From positions 57,623-121,622 of the forward strand of contig NZ_JAPEMI010000005.1 in the NCBI RefSeq assembly GCF_026342835.1: a stretch of DNA of 64,000 bases, read 5' to 3'. The notes beneath the pieces were generated by a model. The model did no database searches. It was not told the origin of the DNA and worked only from the letters and a program-made list of their open reading frames with translations. The stretch comes from Streptomyces sp. NBC_00154. GTDB taxonomy: Bacteria; Actinomycetota; Actinomycetes; Streptomycetales; Streptomycetaceae. How positions within the stretch are numbered: position 1 is the stretch's first letter; every line of letters begins with the position of its first letter. Of the stretch, positions 9,398 through 17,644 are shown in pieces. The position numbers and the translations under genes are program-made.

Positions 9398-9829
9398 GCG
9401 CCGACAGCCCCCGCATCACGGCGACCGCCGGGCCGGCCACCACCGGCCGGCCCGGCACCCGAGCCCGGAGAACCCGATGAGCCTCGGGGCGATTTGGAGG
9501 ACGTCGAGGGCTTCGTGTTCACCCGCATCGGCTGGAGCTGCTGACCGTTCCGCAGGTCGGCGTACCGGCCGCGTCACGCCTCATCCCCCAGCCTGCCCGG
9601 CAGGATCCGGCGGAGCCCGACGTTCCGCCACAGGCAGAAGGCACGCGGGGACAGCCATTTCACGTCCGAGGACTTCACGTCCGACGGGGCTGGCAGCGTC
9701 AATGGGTTGGTCAGCCTGGTGCGCTGGAACGCGCGCGGGCGCTGTCGTTGTCGATGCGTGGGCGGCGAACACGGCTTGAACCGTAAGGACGTCACCGACC
9801 GGCTGACGGAGGCCCTGCGCCGTCATTGA
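9398..9829. other. No intact gene; degraded coding remnants
   Basis: No complete gene is seen. One frame from about 9602 to the stop at 9827-9829 reads like the tail of a small protein (LNRKDVTDRLTEALRRH), and a short frame ends near 9542. Both lack convincing starts. They are probably remnants of genes that once led into the terminator at 9848. Confidence 0.4.
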
Positions 9830-9847
9830 TTCGTACGCCGGCCACCA

Positions 9848-9893
9848 GGGCCCTGTCCGCCCGCATCGCGGGAACGGGCAGGGCCCTTTTTTT
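9848..9893. terminator. Strong Rho-independent terminator with T tract
   Basis: GGGCCCTGTCCG (9848-9859) pairs with CGGGCAGGGCCC (9875-9886) as a 12-bp stem with one G-T wobble. Seven T residues follow (9887-9893). A real T tract is rare in this GC range. It sits between a rightward remnant and the 3' end of a leftward gene, so it may serve both strands. Confidence 0.85.
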
Positions 9894-9915
9894 GTGTCTC
9901 GGGCCCCCGGTGACG

Positions 9916-10227
9916 TCAATTCCACACCGTCGAGGGCGTCGCCGTGCCCGCTGACGGCGCCGCTAACACTGAGGGCTCCAGCGGGTTGATCGGTTCCCAG
10001 TCCTGCAGCGCCAGACCAGCTTCGGTTCGTGCTGTGAGCCTGGCACGTACGTCCAGCTCTGTGCCCGGCAGACTGCCGCGCGTCTGGCCGGTGGCCATCA
10101 TGATGATCCAGGTTTCCACCGGGACGAGGACGTCACCGTTGCACCAGGCAGGCAGGGCCACAAGCGTCGTGCGTTGGCCAGCGCGGACCACGGTTGCACG
10201 CGTCGTGATGAGCGGCGAGTGACTCAC
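9916..10227 (-). CDS. Hypothetical small protein
   Basis: 103 aa from a GTG at 10227 with AAGGGG upstream. The frame is open further but the extra N-terminus is low complexity. The product looks like a small beta-rich domain (TTRATVVRAGQRTTLVALP, then VLVPVETWIIMMA). The 3' end abuts the terminator at 9848-9893. It is divergent from the nuclease-like gene at 10362, with about 130 bases between for two promoters. Family not recognised. Confidence 0.55.
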   Translation of the reverse strand: MSHSPLITTRATVVRAGQRTTLVALPAWCNGDVLVPVETWIIMMATGQTRGSLPGTELDVRARLTARTEAGLALQDWEPINPLEPSVLAAPSAGTATPSTVWN

Positions 10228-10361
10228 CCGATACCCCTTTGCGTCGTTCTGTGTGGGGGCGCAGTGATCATCCCGTACATCAGCCGTTCTGACCAGACTG
10301 CGCGGAGTGCTACGCCCGGGTGCCGCTGCCGGATTCCTTCGGATTCTGCAACCATCTGCCA

Positions 10362-11771
10362 ATGGTCGATAGCAGGGATCGTTCAGCGCTGCGCGCACTG
10401 GTCGGCGAGGTCGTCGCGCTTCTTGAGGGACTGACGCACACCAGGCTGAACCCGGCCTTCGAGCAACTAGGCATGCCACCGGTCCCTGAGGACGCCGGGA
10501 GCAAGCGCGTACGGGTTGAAGAGAGTTTCCGTCAGGTGCCCGACGCTGGGCTGCCGCAGGTCACGCGATGCATCTTGGAACAGAGCCCCGTCGATGTGGG
10601 TCCATCGATCCGCTTCAAGCTCGAGGACCTGCTGTGGGAAGAGGACGCACCGCCCGAGATACCTAAGAAGGCCCGCCGTGAGCTGGCGCGCGCCCTGAAC
10701 CTCTCAGAGCTGGCTCAGCACCATGAACGTTTCCTCCGCCTGCTTGATCGCTACTGGATGACCGAAGGTGAGGGCATCTCTTTCGACGAACTCGAAGACC
10801 TGCTGTTGAACGGGATGCGGCTGGCGACGCTGAAAGACGACATCAAGCGGCACGTCTTCCGCAACCCCGGAGACTGGTCAGCAGAAGACCTTTTCGAGAA
10901 CCTCGGCGCGTTCGACGCCGGGGACGCCAGATTCGCCCGCTTTCTGGAGGGCCTGGTATCAGGGGACGTCCTCCTTGATGAGCACCTCCAGGAGACGACC
11001 GTCAGCACGATCAACGGTCATCTCCAGGCTGCCGGAACCGAGTTGAGGCAATCCGGCAGTGACGGCGGCTATCCCGTGTTCGCGGTGGTGTCGACGCGGC
11101 TGCACGGCAACCAGCGGCCGAAGAACATCATCTTTGCCTCCCTGACCAAACCGGACATCCGCTTCCGGTCCTCGGTGGACAACGACATTGAGATAGTCGG
11201 AGGGCGCCGGGGCGACACCCTTGTCTATGACCGGGAGGTCCCCACCGCGGGTCTGCGCTGGCGTGACCTGCACAGCTGGTGGCAGGACACCCGCAAGTTC
11301 AGCAGCGAGAATGACGCCAGGACGGATCTCTACCAACGTCTCCTCAAGAGCCTGCCGACCAGCTCACCTGGCCAGATAAGCCTCTTCAAGGCCTACCACA
11401 CGGCTCTCCCGCTTTCCGCGGAGCATCCCGCCCTCCTGCCCGAAGTGTGGCTGCACTGGGACCCCAAGACCGTTAAGGAGCGCGGCCCTGAGGCGTTGCT
11501 GCGCTCACGCATGGACTTTCTCCTGCTGCTGCCTCACGGACAGCGTGTCGTCCTGGAGGTCGACGGATCCCAGCACTACACCCGCGACCGCGGTCGAACT
11601 CCGGACACCGCCAAGTACGCGGAGATGGTTGCCGCCGACCGCGACCTCAAGCTCAGGGGATACGAGGTGTTCCGCTTTGGCCACGATGAGCTCGAGCGTC
11701 CTGATGACGCCCAAGCCCTGCTGCGGCAGTTCCTCCCAGAGCTGTTCCGCCGTTTCAGGGTGAGCAGCTGA
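10362..11771 (+). CDS. Putative Vsr/DUF559-like nuclease, possible defence gene
   Basis: 469 aa from ATG 10362. The C-terminal 100 residues have the PD-(D/E)XK layout of Vsr/DUF559-type nucleases: D385 (MDFLLLLP), E399-x-D401 (LEVDGSQH, H405), then a helix and GYEVFRFGHDEL. The N-terminal 370 residues are mainly helical, with acidic patches (LEDLLWEEDAPPEIP), and resemble the helical leaders on Abi-type and other phage-defence nucleases. I cannot name the family firmly. Base composition is slightly lower in GC than its neighbours and the gene stands alone, both compatible with a recently acquired defence cassette. A housekeeping repair role is the alternative. Confidence 0.7.
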   Translation: MVDSRDRSALRALVGEVVALLEGLTHTRLNPAFEQLGMPPVPEDAGSKRVRVEESFRQVPDAGLPQVTRCILEQSPVDVGPSIRFKLEDLLWEEDAPPEIPKKARRELARALNLSELAQHHERFLRLLDRYWMTEGEGISFDELEDLLLNGMRLATLKDDIKRHVFRNPGDWSAEDLFENLGAFDAGDARFARFLEGLVSGDVLLDEHLQETTVSTINGHLQAAGTELRQSGSDGGYPVFAVVSTRLHGNQRPKNIIFASLTKPDIRFRSSVDNDIEIVGGRRGDTLVYDREVPTAGLRWRDLHSWWQDTRKFSSENDARTDLYQRLLKSLPTSSPGQISLFKAYHTALPLSAEHPALLPEVWLHWDPKTVKERGPEALLRSRMDFLLLLPHGQRVVLEVDGSQHYTRDRGRTPDTAKYAEMVAADRDLKLRGYEVFRFGHDELERPDDAQALLRQFLPELFRRFRVSS

Positions 11772-12151
11772 CGCCCGCGGTGCCCGCGTCACCCGCCGCT
11801 GCGGGAGCGAGATCCCGCGGTAGGGACGACTCGTGGCGGTCTCTGCGATCAGTGCGATCCTGAGTGGAGCTGCCCGGCGCGCGCTCGTCCTCGAAGCCGG
11901 CCCGCCGGGCAGTCTTTGCTGGATCGTCCGCGCGTGGTCCGGCTGCGGGCGGACGTCTGACCTGGGCGAATGTGAGGTCGGCAGATCGGACTAGAGGGCT
12001 GCAACGTCTCTGTTCGTGCGCCTGTCATCCCGCGCAGTGACGGGTGCGCGAGGTGCGTCGGCCTCCTTGGCGGTCCGTGCTCGCCCCTGGTCTTGCGACG
12101 TCTCTCGAGCGGCCGACCCGAATCGGCTGTCTGGCTTGTACACGCAAAATG
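11772..12151. other. Intergenic, no gene seen
   Basis: About 380 bases without a convincing reading frame. The frames present are short and have no ribosome site. The final 60 bases lead into the toxin-antitoxin operator. Confidence 0.5.
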
Positions 12152-12193
12152 CCACCACCTGATGCAACCGCCAACCGGTTGCTAGAGTGGTGG
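12152..12193. promoter_or_regulatory. Operator-like nested palindrome before the toxin-antitoxin pair
   Basis: Two nested inverted repeats share one centre: CCACCA (12152-12157) with TGGTGG (12188-12193), and GCAACC (12164-12169) with GGTTGC (12177-12182). The repeat ends one base before the antitoxin ATG at 12195, leaving no room for a ribosome site. TAGAGT at 12183 could be a -10 of a leaderless transcript. The position fits autorepression by the ribbon-helix-helix antitoxin. Confidence 0.7.
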
Positions 12194-12194
12194 C

Positions 12195-12386
12195 ATGGCT
12201 GTGATGACGCTCCGCATTCCCGATGACATCGACCCGTCGATTCGCGCCGGCGCGAACGCCGCAGGTCTGTCCCTCAACGCCTACATCGTGCGCGCCGCAC
12301 GCCGCCAGGCCGTGCTCGACGCCGCCCAGCAACTTGCTCAGCTCGGGCTCGGCGACGACCTGTGCGACGAGGGCGACACTCTGTGA
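12195..12386 (+). CDS. Ribbon-helix-helix antitoxin
   Basis: 63 aa. MTLRIPDDIDPSIRAGANAA followed by GLSLNAYIVRAARRQA is a standard ribbon-helix-helix: a short beta strand, then two helices as in CopG/MetJ-type antitoxins. The acidic C-terminus (LGDDLCDEGDTL) would wrap the toxin. It probably binds the palindrome immediately upstream. No Shine-Dalgarno is present, so translation is likely leaderless. The stop overlaps the toxin's GTG by 4 bases. Confidence 0.85.
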   Translation: MAVMTLRIPDDIDPSIRAGANAAGLSLNAYIVRAARRQAVLDAAQQLAQLGLGDDLCDEGDTL

Positions 12387-12679
12387 AGCGTGGGGAGGTC
12401 TGGGCGCTCGGCGATGGGCGCAACGTGCTCGTCGTTTCACTCGACGGCCTGGAGCAGGCCTATGGTGCGGTGCTTGCGATCGTGCTGCACCCTTCCGGGC
12501 GCTTCCCGGACACGGCTATGTCTGTGGTGCTCGAAGAGCCGCTGCCGTGTACCGCGGTCGCGGTCAACGTCCAGCAACTGAGGGTTACGCGCTTCGACGG
12601 CGCCAAACTGGTGGGCACCGTCGACACGGCGGCGATGGAGCGGGTCAGTCAGGCCCTCCGCGCCGTGCTGGACCTGTAG
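12383..12679 (+). CDS. PemK/MazF-family mRNA interferase toxin
   Basis: 98 aa from a GTG overlapping the antitoxin stop. KRGEVWALGDGRNVLVVS at the N-terminus is the beta strand pair that opens MazF/PemK proteins. A CTAVAVNVQQLRVTRF strand and a C-terminal helix (MERVSQALRAVLDL) complete the fold. These toxins cut mRNA when the antitoxin is lost and stabilise plasmids. A hairpin follows 27 bases later. Confidence 0.83.
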   Translation: MKRGEVWALGDGRNVLVVSLDGLEQAYGAVLAIVLHPSGRFPDTAMSVVLEEPLPCTAVAVNVQQLRVTRFDGAKLVGTVDTAAMERVSQALRAVLDL

Positions 12680-12705
12680 AACAGGACGCGTTGCCGCACA
12701 ACAGT

Positions 12706-12737
12706 GCCCCGCCATCCCGAAGCTCGGGGGGCGGGGC
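12706..12737. terminator. Hairpin after the toxin-antitoxin operon
   Basis: GCCCCGCC (12706-12713) pairs with GGCGGGGC (12730-12737), with a further CCCGA/TCGGG stem inside. No T tract. The position suits termination of the two-gene operon. Confidence 0.65.
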
Positions 12738-13112
12738 GCTGTCTGTCCGTACGCGGCCGCCCTGACCGTCCTGGCGCGTGAGCTCTACGCGGCCGCTGTA
12801 CCGCCGACCGGATCGCCGAACTGCTGCGCACCTGGCGCCCGTAGCCCCTTGGCTGCCCGAGGTGGAAGTGGGCGGGCATGAAAGCGGCCGGCGCCCACTT
12901 CCGCCGAGGCGGGTGGCAAGGGCGCCGGCCAACCGAAAACACACACTCCGCGGGAGAACCCGAGAGGCCTGTCTCGTCATCAAGTGTATCCGTACAGCGC
13001 GGCGACGGGATGCGCCTGCTTGCGATGGTGATGTAAGGGCGGTATTGTTTTCTCGGTGGCGGGTTGTGGCAGCGCGCCAGCATCGAACACACCTCACGCA
13101 AGGAGCAGTCCC
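12738..13112. promoter_or_regulatory. Intergenic region with an 11-bp hairpin at 12864-12902
   Basis: No gene is seen in these 375 bases. GGAAGTGGGCG (12864-12874) and CGCCCACTTCC (12892-12902) form a perfect 11-bp stem with a 17-base loop. The DNA then runs to AAGGAGC before the next GTG at 13113. It could be a terminator or a leader structure for the next gene. Confidence 0.45.
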
Positions 13113-13568
13113 GTGCCCGTCTACCTCACCCGGCGAGATACCGACCACCAGGTCCAGGACCTCGAGGCCCCCACCGTTGTTGACGCCGCCGACCGGGCCG
13201 ACTTCGACAACGCGCACCTGGCCTGGCCGGCCACCGCCGCGGCCGCGACCGCCGAACTCGCAGAGCTGGCCCGCGACCTGGCCGGCGCCGACGTCACCGT
13301 GAAGTGGCACCGCGACGGTCTCGACCTGCCGAACCTCGCCGCCGGCCCAGGCGACACCGCCGGCATCCGCGTACGCGCCACCGGCCGCGCCCCGCACGCC
13401 CTGTACGTCATCACCGCCACCGACCTGGTCCCGCACACCCACGCCGCCGGCGCCCTCGCCTACCTCCAGCCGCTCATCGACGCCGCCGCCCTCGGCTGCG
13501 ACGGATGCGGCGCCGATCCCGGCGAGCCGTGCCTGCCGAACTGCCTGCCGGACCCCTCAACCACCTGA
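13113..13568 (+). CDS. Hypothetical protein with C-terminal Cys motif
   Basis: 151 aa, GTG at 13113 behind a strong AAGGAGC. After a helical Ala-rich stretch, a beta-rich domain (VKWHRDGLDLPNLAA, RVRATGRAPHALYVITATD) leads to a cysteine cluster near the C-terminus (CDGCGADPGEPCLPNC) that could bind zinc. Not a family I can name; such proteins recur in Streptomyces plasmid gene strings. A GC hairpin follows at 13581-13610. Confidence 0.65.
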   Translation: MPVYLTRRDTDHQVQDLEAPTVVDAADRADFDNAHLAWPATAAAATAELAELARDLAGADVTVKWHRDGLDLPNLAAGPGDTAGIRVRATGRAPHALYVITATDLVPHTHAAGALAYLQPLIDAAALGCDGCGADPGEPCLPNCLPDPSTT

Positions 13569-13580
13569 ACCGCCCGCTCC

Positions 13581-13610
13581 GGGCGGGGCGCTGACACCGG
13601 CGCCCCGCCC
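13581..13610. terminator. GC hairpin between two plasmid genes
   Basis: GGGCGGGGCGC (13581-13591) and GCGCCCCGCCC (13600-13610) form a perfect 11-bp stem with an 8-base loop, 12 bases after the stop at 13568. Probable terminator or processing site. Confidence 0.6.
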
Positions 13611-13633
13611 GCCCGTGATGGAGAGACAAGACG

Positions 13634-14668
13634 ATGATCCGCGCCGGACGCCTCAAGTACGCACAGACCATGGCCGATCTGGCCGCCCAGCTCGGGATGC
13701 CGCTCGGCACCTTCCGCAACAAGCAGCCCCACACCCAGGAGGGGCACCCCGCCCCGATCAGCTCGCCCACCTCCCGGGCGCTGCTGTGGGACAGCGAGCA
13801 GACTGCCGCCTTTCACGCCGGTAAGCCCGTCCCGGCCCTGCCGGAGGTCGATGGTGACGAGGACCTGCTGGACCGCCACGAGGCAGCCGCCGAGCTGGGT
13901 GTGTCCGCGGCAAGCTGGAACAAGTACAAGAGCGACCCGAAGCTGACCGAGCACGTCGTCCTGGTCCCGGCCGGCGACGGCGGCACCGAGCACTGGCCGC
14001 GCCGCGTCGTCCGTGAGTTCAAGGAGTCCCGGCCCGGCCGCGGTGCCGGCGGCGGCCGCCGAGTCGGCAGCGGCGACATGATCCCGCGCGACGAGATTCT
14101 GCCCCGGATCGCCGAACTGCTCGACGACAACCCGGCGATCACGCTCACCGAAGTCGCCGACACTCTGGGCATCGCGAAGTTCCCCACCGCCCAGGCCGGC
14201 CTCGCGCAGCTGCGCGGCCGGCGGATCGCCGACCTGATCGAGGTCGACCCCGACCTCCCCCCGCTCGAGGCCGCCGAGCGCCTCGGCTACCCGACCGCCA
14301 CCCGCCGCGGCGCCGCGGCGATCGCCGCGGCAGAGCTGCAGACCCGCCAGGCACGCCCGTACCTGCAGCAGGTCGCCGACGCCCTGGCCGCGGCCGGCGT
14401 CGCCGACCCGATCCAGATCGAGCTGCGCCGGCTCGGCGACGAGCACCTGGCGGCCGCGCTCCCGCTCACTGCCGGCCGGACCTGGCCGGCGCTGGTGTGG
14501 GACGAGCGCTACGGATGGCGCACGGCAACCAGTCGGCGCCACCCGATCGGCAAGGACACCGGCAGCGCACCGGAAGGCGAAGGCATCCGCTACCTCGCAA
14601 GCGGCATCCGACCGGAGCCGGCCGAGGTCCTCGAGGCCCTGGCCTCCGCTGAGGAAGCAGAGCGCTGA
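13634..14668 (+). CDS. DUF6292-like protein with helix-turn-helix N-terminus
   Basis: 344 aa, ATG at 13634 after GGAGAG. The N-terminal 60 residues (ADLAAQLGMPLGTFRNKQP) and a second segment near residue 85 (RHEAAAELGVSAASWNKYKS) look like helix-turn-helix units. A third DNA-binding-like region (TLTEVADTLGIAKFPTAQAG) follows near residue 175. The last 110 residues (PYLQQVADALAAAGV... WDERYGWRTATSRRHP) match what I recall of DUF6292. It is probably a DNA-binding regulator or replication-associated protein. Its dnaN and polymerase-like neighbours hint at plasmid DNA metabolism. Confidence 0.75.
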   Translation: MIRAGRLKYAQTMADLAAQLGMPLGTFRNKQPHTQEGHPAPISSPTSRALLWDSEQTAAFHAGKPVPALPEVDGDEDLLDRHEAAAELGVSAASWNKYKSDPKLTEHVVLVPAGDGGTEHWPRRVVREFKESRPGRGAGGGRRVGSGDMIPRDEILPRIAELLDDNPAITLTEVADTLGIAKFPTAQAGLAQLRGRRIADLIEVDPDLPPLEAAERLGYPTATRRGAAAIAAAELQTRQARPYLQQVADALAAAGVADPIQIELRRLGDEHLAAALPLTAGRTWPALVWDERYGWRTATSRRHPIGKDTGSAPEGEGIRYLASGIRPEPAEVLEALASAEEAER

Positions 14669-14698
14669 TGCCGACCGAGCTCGGAATGCGGTGATCGC

Positions 14699-14995
14699 AT
14701 GAGCGTCCTCGTCACCACAGCAGTCGCGCTCACAGTCGGCTACCTGCTCGGTCGGCTCCGTCCCTGGGATCGGCTGGGCAACTGGGCTGCCGATCAGGTC
14801 CGCTTCACCGGGGCGTGGGTCCAGGGCGGCACCGGCCGCCAGGCCGTCGTCGTCCTGGCACACGCCATCACCGCGCCGCGCACCACCTGGAACATGATGC
14901 GCACCCCGGCCACCGAGACGCAGGCGCCGATGCCCGTCCGCGATCCGAACTGGGGCACCGACCGGACCCCGAAAGACAGGGGAGGAGCAGCATGA
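14699..14995 (+). CDS. Small protein with one membrane segment
   Basis: 98 aa. VLVTTAVALTVGYLLGRL at the N-terminus is a single hydrophobic helix; the remainder is soluble, with a Pro/Thr-rich tail. The stop overlaps the next gene's ATG (ATGA), so the two are coupled. Function unknown. Such short anchors often carry a partner protein to the membrane. Confidence 0.6.
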   Translation: MSVLVTTAVALTVGYLLGRLRPWDRLGNWAADQVRFTGAWVQGGTGRQAVVVLAHAITAPRTTWNMMRTPATETQAPMPVRDPNWGTDRTPKDRGGAA

Positions 14996-15789
14996 GCACC
15001 GAACAGCACGACGCATACGGGGAAGAGCTGGCCCGCATCAGCCGACACCAGAGCGACGCGACATCCGCGCGCTTAAAGGTGTTCGAGGCGCTGGCCAGCG
15101 CCGGGTACTCGCACACCCAGGCCGATGAGCTGGTCTCGACACTGGAGGCCGGGGCAGTGGCCGGGGCCCACACCTGGGTTTCCGAGAGCAGCGCCCCGCA
15201 CGGCGCGGAGCAGGCTTTCGACGATGGCTGGTTCGAAGGCGTCCGCGCGGTCGCAAGCGAGCTGCTGCGCATCGCCGACAACACCGCCGCTCAGCGTGGA
15301 CGCGCAGTCTCCAGCGCCCAACTGCTCGCCCATCTCCGGCAACCGGCACCCCGCGCACCGCAGACCCCAGCGCCGGGGCCCGGGCCGGCCCCGGCGCTCG
15401 ATGTGGAGGAGATCCTGACGGCGGCGCAGCGATGCACGTGGGCCTGCGCCGACCCGGTCTTCGATCTCGATGCTTCGCGCGAGATCCTGACCGTGGCCCT
15501 CACCGCCGTCCGCGAGGACGAGAAGGACGGTTACGTGAAGCGCCTGGAGGCGTTCGCCGACCAGCACCGCCAGCGCCTTCAAGAGCTGCTGCGCGCGTAC
15601 GGGCCGGGCAGCGCTCCCGCCGAACACGGCCGATACGCCCTGGTCGGCCAGCCCGAGAGCCTGATCATCTGCGAACGGCTCGAAAGCGCCCCGTCCCTCC
15701 TGAACGGAGTGTGGTCCGAAGAACTCCCGGAAATCCTGCTGGACGACCTCTACTTCGCGTGGGGACCCCGCCACCGCCCCCGCCGGTGA
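14992..15789 (+). CDS. Hypothetical helical protein
   Basis: 265 aa coupled by a 4-base overlap to the membrane peptide before it. It has two helical regions joined by a Pro/Ala/Gly linker near residue 125 (PRAPQTPAPGPGPAPAL). The first has a SYSHTQADELV-like segment, and the C-terminal part ends in acidic and aromatic residues (LPEILLDDLYFAWGP). No recognised domain. It converges with the Y-family polymerase relative. Confidence 0.6.
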   Translation: MSTEQHDAYGEELARISRHQSDATSARLKVFEALASAGYSHTQADELVSTLEAGAVAGAHTWVSESSAPHGAEQAFDDGWFEGVRAVASELLRIADNTAAQRGRAVSSAQLLAHLRQPAPRAPQTPAPGPGPAPALDVEEILTAAQRCTWACADPVFDLDASREILTVALTAVREDEKDGYVKRLEAFADQHRQRLQELLRAYGPGSAPAEHGRYALVGQPESLIICERLESAPSLLNGVWSEELPEILLDDLYFAWGPRHRPRR

Positions 15790-15856
15790 ACAGGGCAGCG
15801 CCGAGGCGGGACGGGCCTTGCTGCAGCCCGTAACAGCACCCGCTGCCGCATGATCT

Positions 15857-16876
15857 TCAGCTGGCCTGCAGGTAGCTCGCCGCAGGACCAACGGTGCCGG
15901 AGCCGAAGCGGGCGTTGAGCGCATCGATCGCCTGCTCGGCGCGCAGCCGGTGCTCCCGGCCGCCATCGAAGGAGAGCTGCTCGGCAACCGCGGCCGCGTC
16001 CAGCAGCTGCTCGCAGCGCAGAGCGACCGCCCGCACCCGGGCCCGCTGCAGCCCCAGGGCCCGATACATCTCGTACGCCGCGTCACGCAGATCATCAGTG
16101 TGCGCAGAAGGGCCGCCCGGCAGCTGGCGGCTCCGATGGATCTGGGTGCGGTCGGCGAAAGTCACGGTGAGCGTCACAGCCCTTGCCGCCTGCCGGCGAT
16201 TCCGAAGCCGCTCCCCGAGCTCGACCGCCAGCGACAGCAGCGCGGACCTCACCAGCTCCGGGGCAAGGGTGTCAGTCGGGAAGCGGCGCTGCGCGGCCGC
16301 GCTGTGCGGCAACTCGGCCGGCACGACCTTCCGCCGGTCGATACCGCGGGCCCGCTCGCGCAGCAGCCGGCCGGACTTCCCGCCCAGCACCCGCTGCACC
16401 GTTGCCTCCGGCAGACTCGCCAGCAGCCCGACCGTGTGCACCCCGAAGGCGGTCAGTGTGCGTTCCTGGGCGCGGCCGATGCCGTGCAGCTCCCCGACCG
16501 GCCGCGGGTGAAGGAACGCCGCCACCTCAGACGGACTGGAGCCGACCGCTCGCACCCCGCCCGGCCCCGGCTCCCGAGACGCCATGGCGGCGATCGTCCA
16601 GTTCGGGCCCACACCGATCGTCACCGGAAGCCCGTACAGGGCCAGCGACCGGGTCCGGATCATGCGGGCAAGGTCTGCAGGATCCCGGTCGAAGAACCGG
16701 ACACTGCCGAAGACGTCCGCCACCAGAGCGCCCGGCGGCAGGGCCTGCACCACCGGCGTCACGTCGCCGGTCAGGCCGAGCAGCAGCCTGTACAGATCCG
16801 GATCCACGTCCATCGGGCAGCGCAGATGCAGGATCGACGAATCGAACCCCACGGCCTGGTCGTGCTCCTCACCCAT
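15857..16876 (-). CDS. Y-family DNA polymerase relative lacking catalytic acids
   Basis: 339 aa from ATG 16876 (GGTGGAGGTG upstream). The order palm, helix-hairpin-helix (ELHGIGRAQERTLTAFGV), thumb and little finger (ARAVTLTVTFADRTQIHRSR) is that of DinB/ImuB proteins. Y-family polymerases need Asp near the N-terminus and a D/E pair in an S-x-D-E motif. Here the segments read FDSSILHLRC and ADVFGSVRFFDRD, so the usual acids are not in place. The protein may be catalytically inactive, like ImuB, and act as a scaffold. QLSFD at about residue 300 resembles a beta-clamp-binding motif, so the accessory clamp at 7471-8607 is a possible partner. Confidence 0.8.
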   Translation of the reverse strand: MGEEHDQAVGFDSSILHLRCPMDVDPDLYRLLLGLTGDVTPVVQALPPGALVADVFGSVRFFDRDPADLARMIRTRSLALYGLPVTIGVGPNWTIAAMASREPGPGGVRAVGSSPSEVAAFLHPRPVGELHGIGRAQERTLTAFGVHTVGLLASLPEATVQRVLGGKSGRLLRERARGIDRRKVVPAELPHSAAAQRRFPTDTLAPELVRSALLSLAVELGERLRNRRQAARAVTLTVTFADRTQIHRSRQLPGGPSAHTDDLRDAAYEMYRALGLQRARVRAVALRCEQLLDAAAVAEQLSFDGGREHRLRAEQAIDALNARFGSGTVGPAASYLQAS

Positions 16877-17115
16877 GGCGACACCTCCACCCTCACCGTA
16901 CTCGAACAAGAATCGAACACGCAGCATTCTCGGCACCCCGGGCGGGTCCGATTGGGCAGTCGCAGTTGTCCATCCGCAGGTCCGGGGTGGCCAGCCACCG
17001 CCCGAAAGAGTCGCCAAACGACGAATCGAAGCGAGGGCTTGCCCGCGACGTCTCAGGCTTGCCCACCGCGCGCCGACTGAGGCTTGCCCAACCCGCTGAC
17101 CTGGGACAACGTCCG

Positions 17116-17613
17116 ATGGGTACATGTACCGGTATGGGACGCATCCACTGGCCAGACATGGTCGACCGCGCCCGGGACATCGTGACCGGCTACGGGGAGA
17201 TGGGCTGCACGCTGCGCCAGGTCCACTACCGGCTCGTCGCCGAAGGCCTCATCCCCAACACCCCGCCCACCTACCGGCGTCTGTCCTCCCGGCTGGCCCA
17301 GGCTCGCCGCGACGGCCACTTCCCCGACCTGATCGACACCCTGCGCGAAGTCCACGTGCCCCCAGCCTGGGCCGACGCCCGCGACTTCCTTGGTGACGTC
17401 CCCGACTGGTTCGCCCTGGACCGCACCGCCGGCCAGAAGACCGCGCTGTACGTCGCGGCCGAGAAAGACACCCTGCGCCGCATGTTCACCGACTGGCTCG
17501 CGGACCTCGGCATCCCGGTCCTGGTCGTACGCGGATTCAGCTCCCAGACCTACGTCGATATCGTCCGAGCGCGCACGGCCCGCGACCCGCGCCCCGCGGT
17601 CCAGCTCTACGTC
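17116..17613 (+). pseudogene. 5' half of a Toprim (Spo11/TopoVI-A-like) gene, split by a transposon
   Basis: 166 codons from ATG 17116 (160 from ATG 17134), up to PAVQLYV, where the Tn554-like element begins. The N-terminal winged-helix-like part has CTLRQVHYRLV. The Toprim start has the glutamate in YVAAEKDTL. The second half of the Toprim fold (GDFDCSGDDI) lies 8.76 kb away at 26371-26744 in the matching frame. Rejoined across the 6-base core, the two give one protein of about 281-288 aa. Reading past the core gives about 30 unrelated residues. Confidence 0.85.
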
Positions 17614-17644
17614 GACACGTTGCAGATGAGATCGGAGGAGATCC

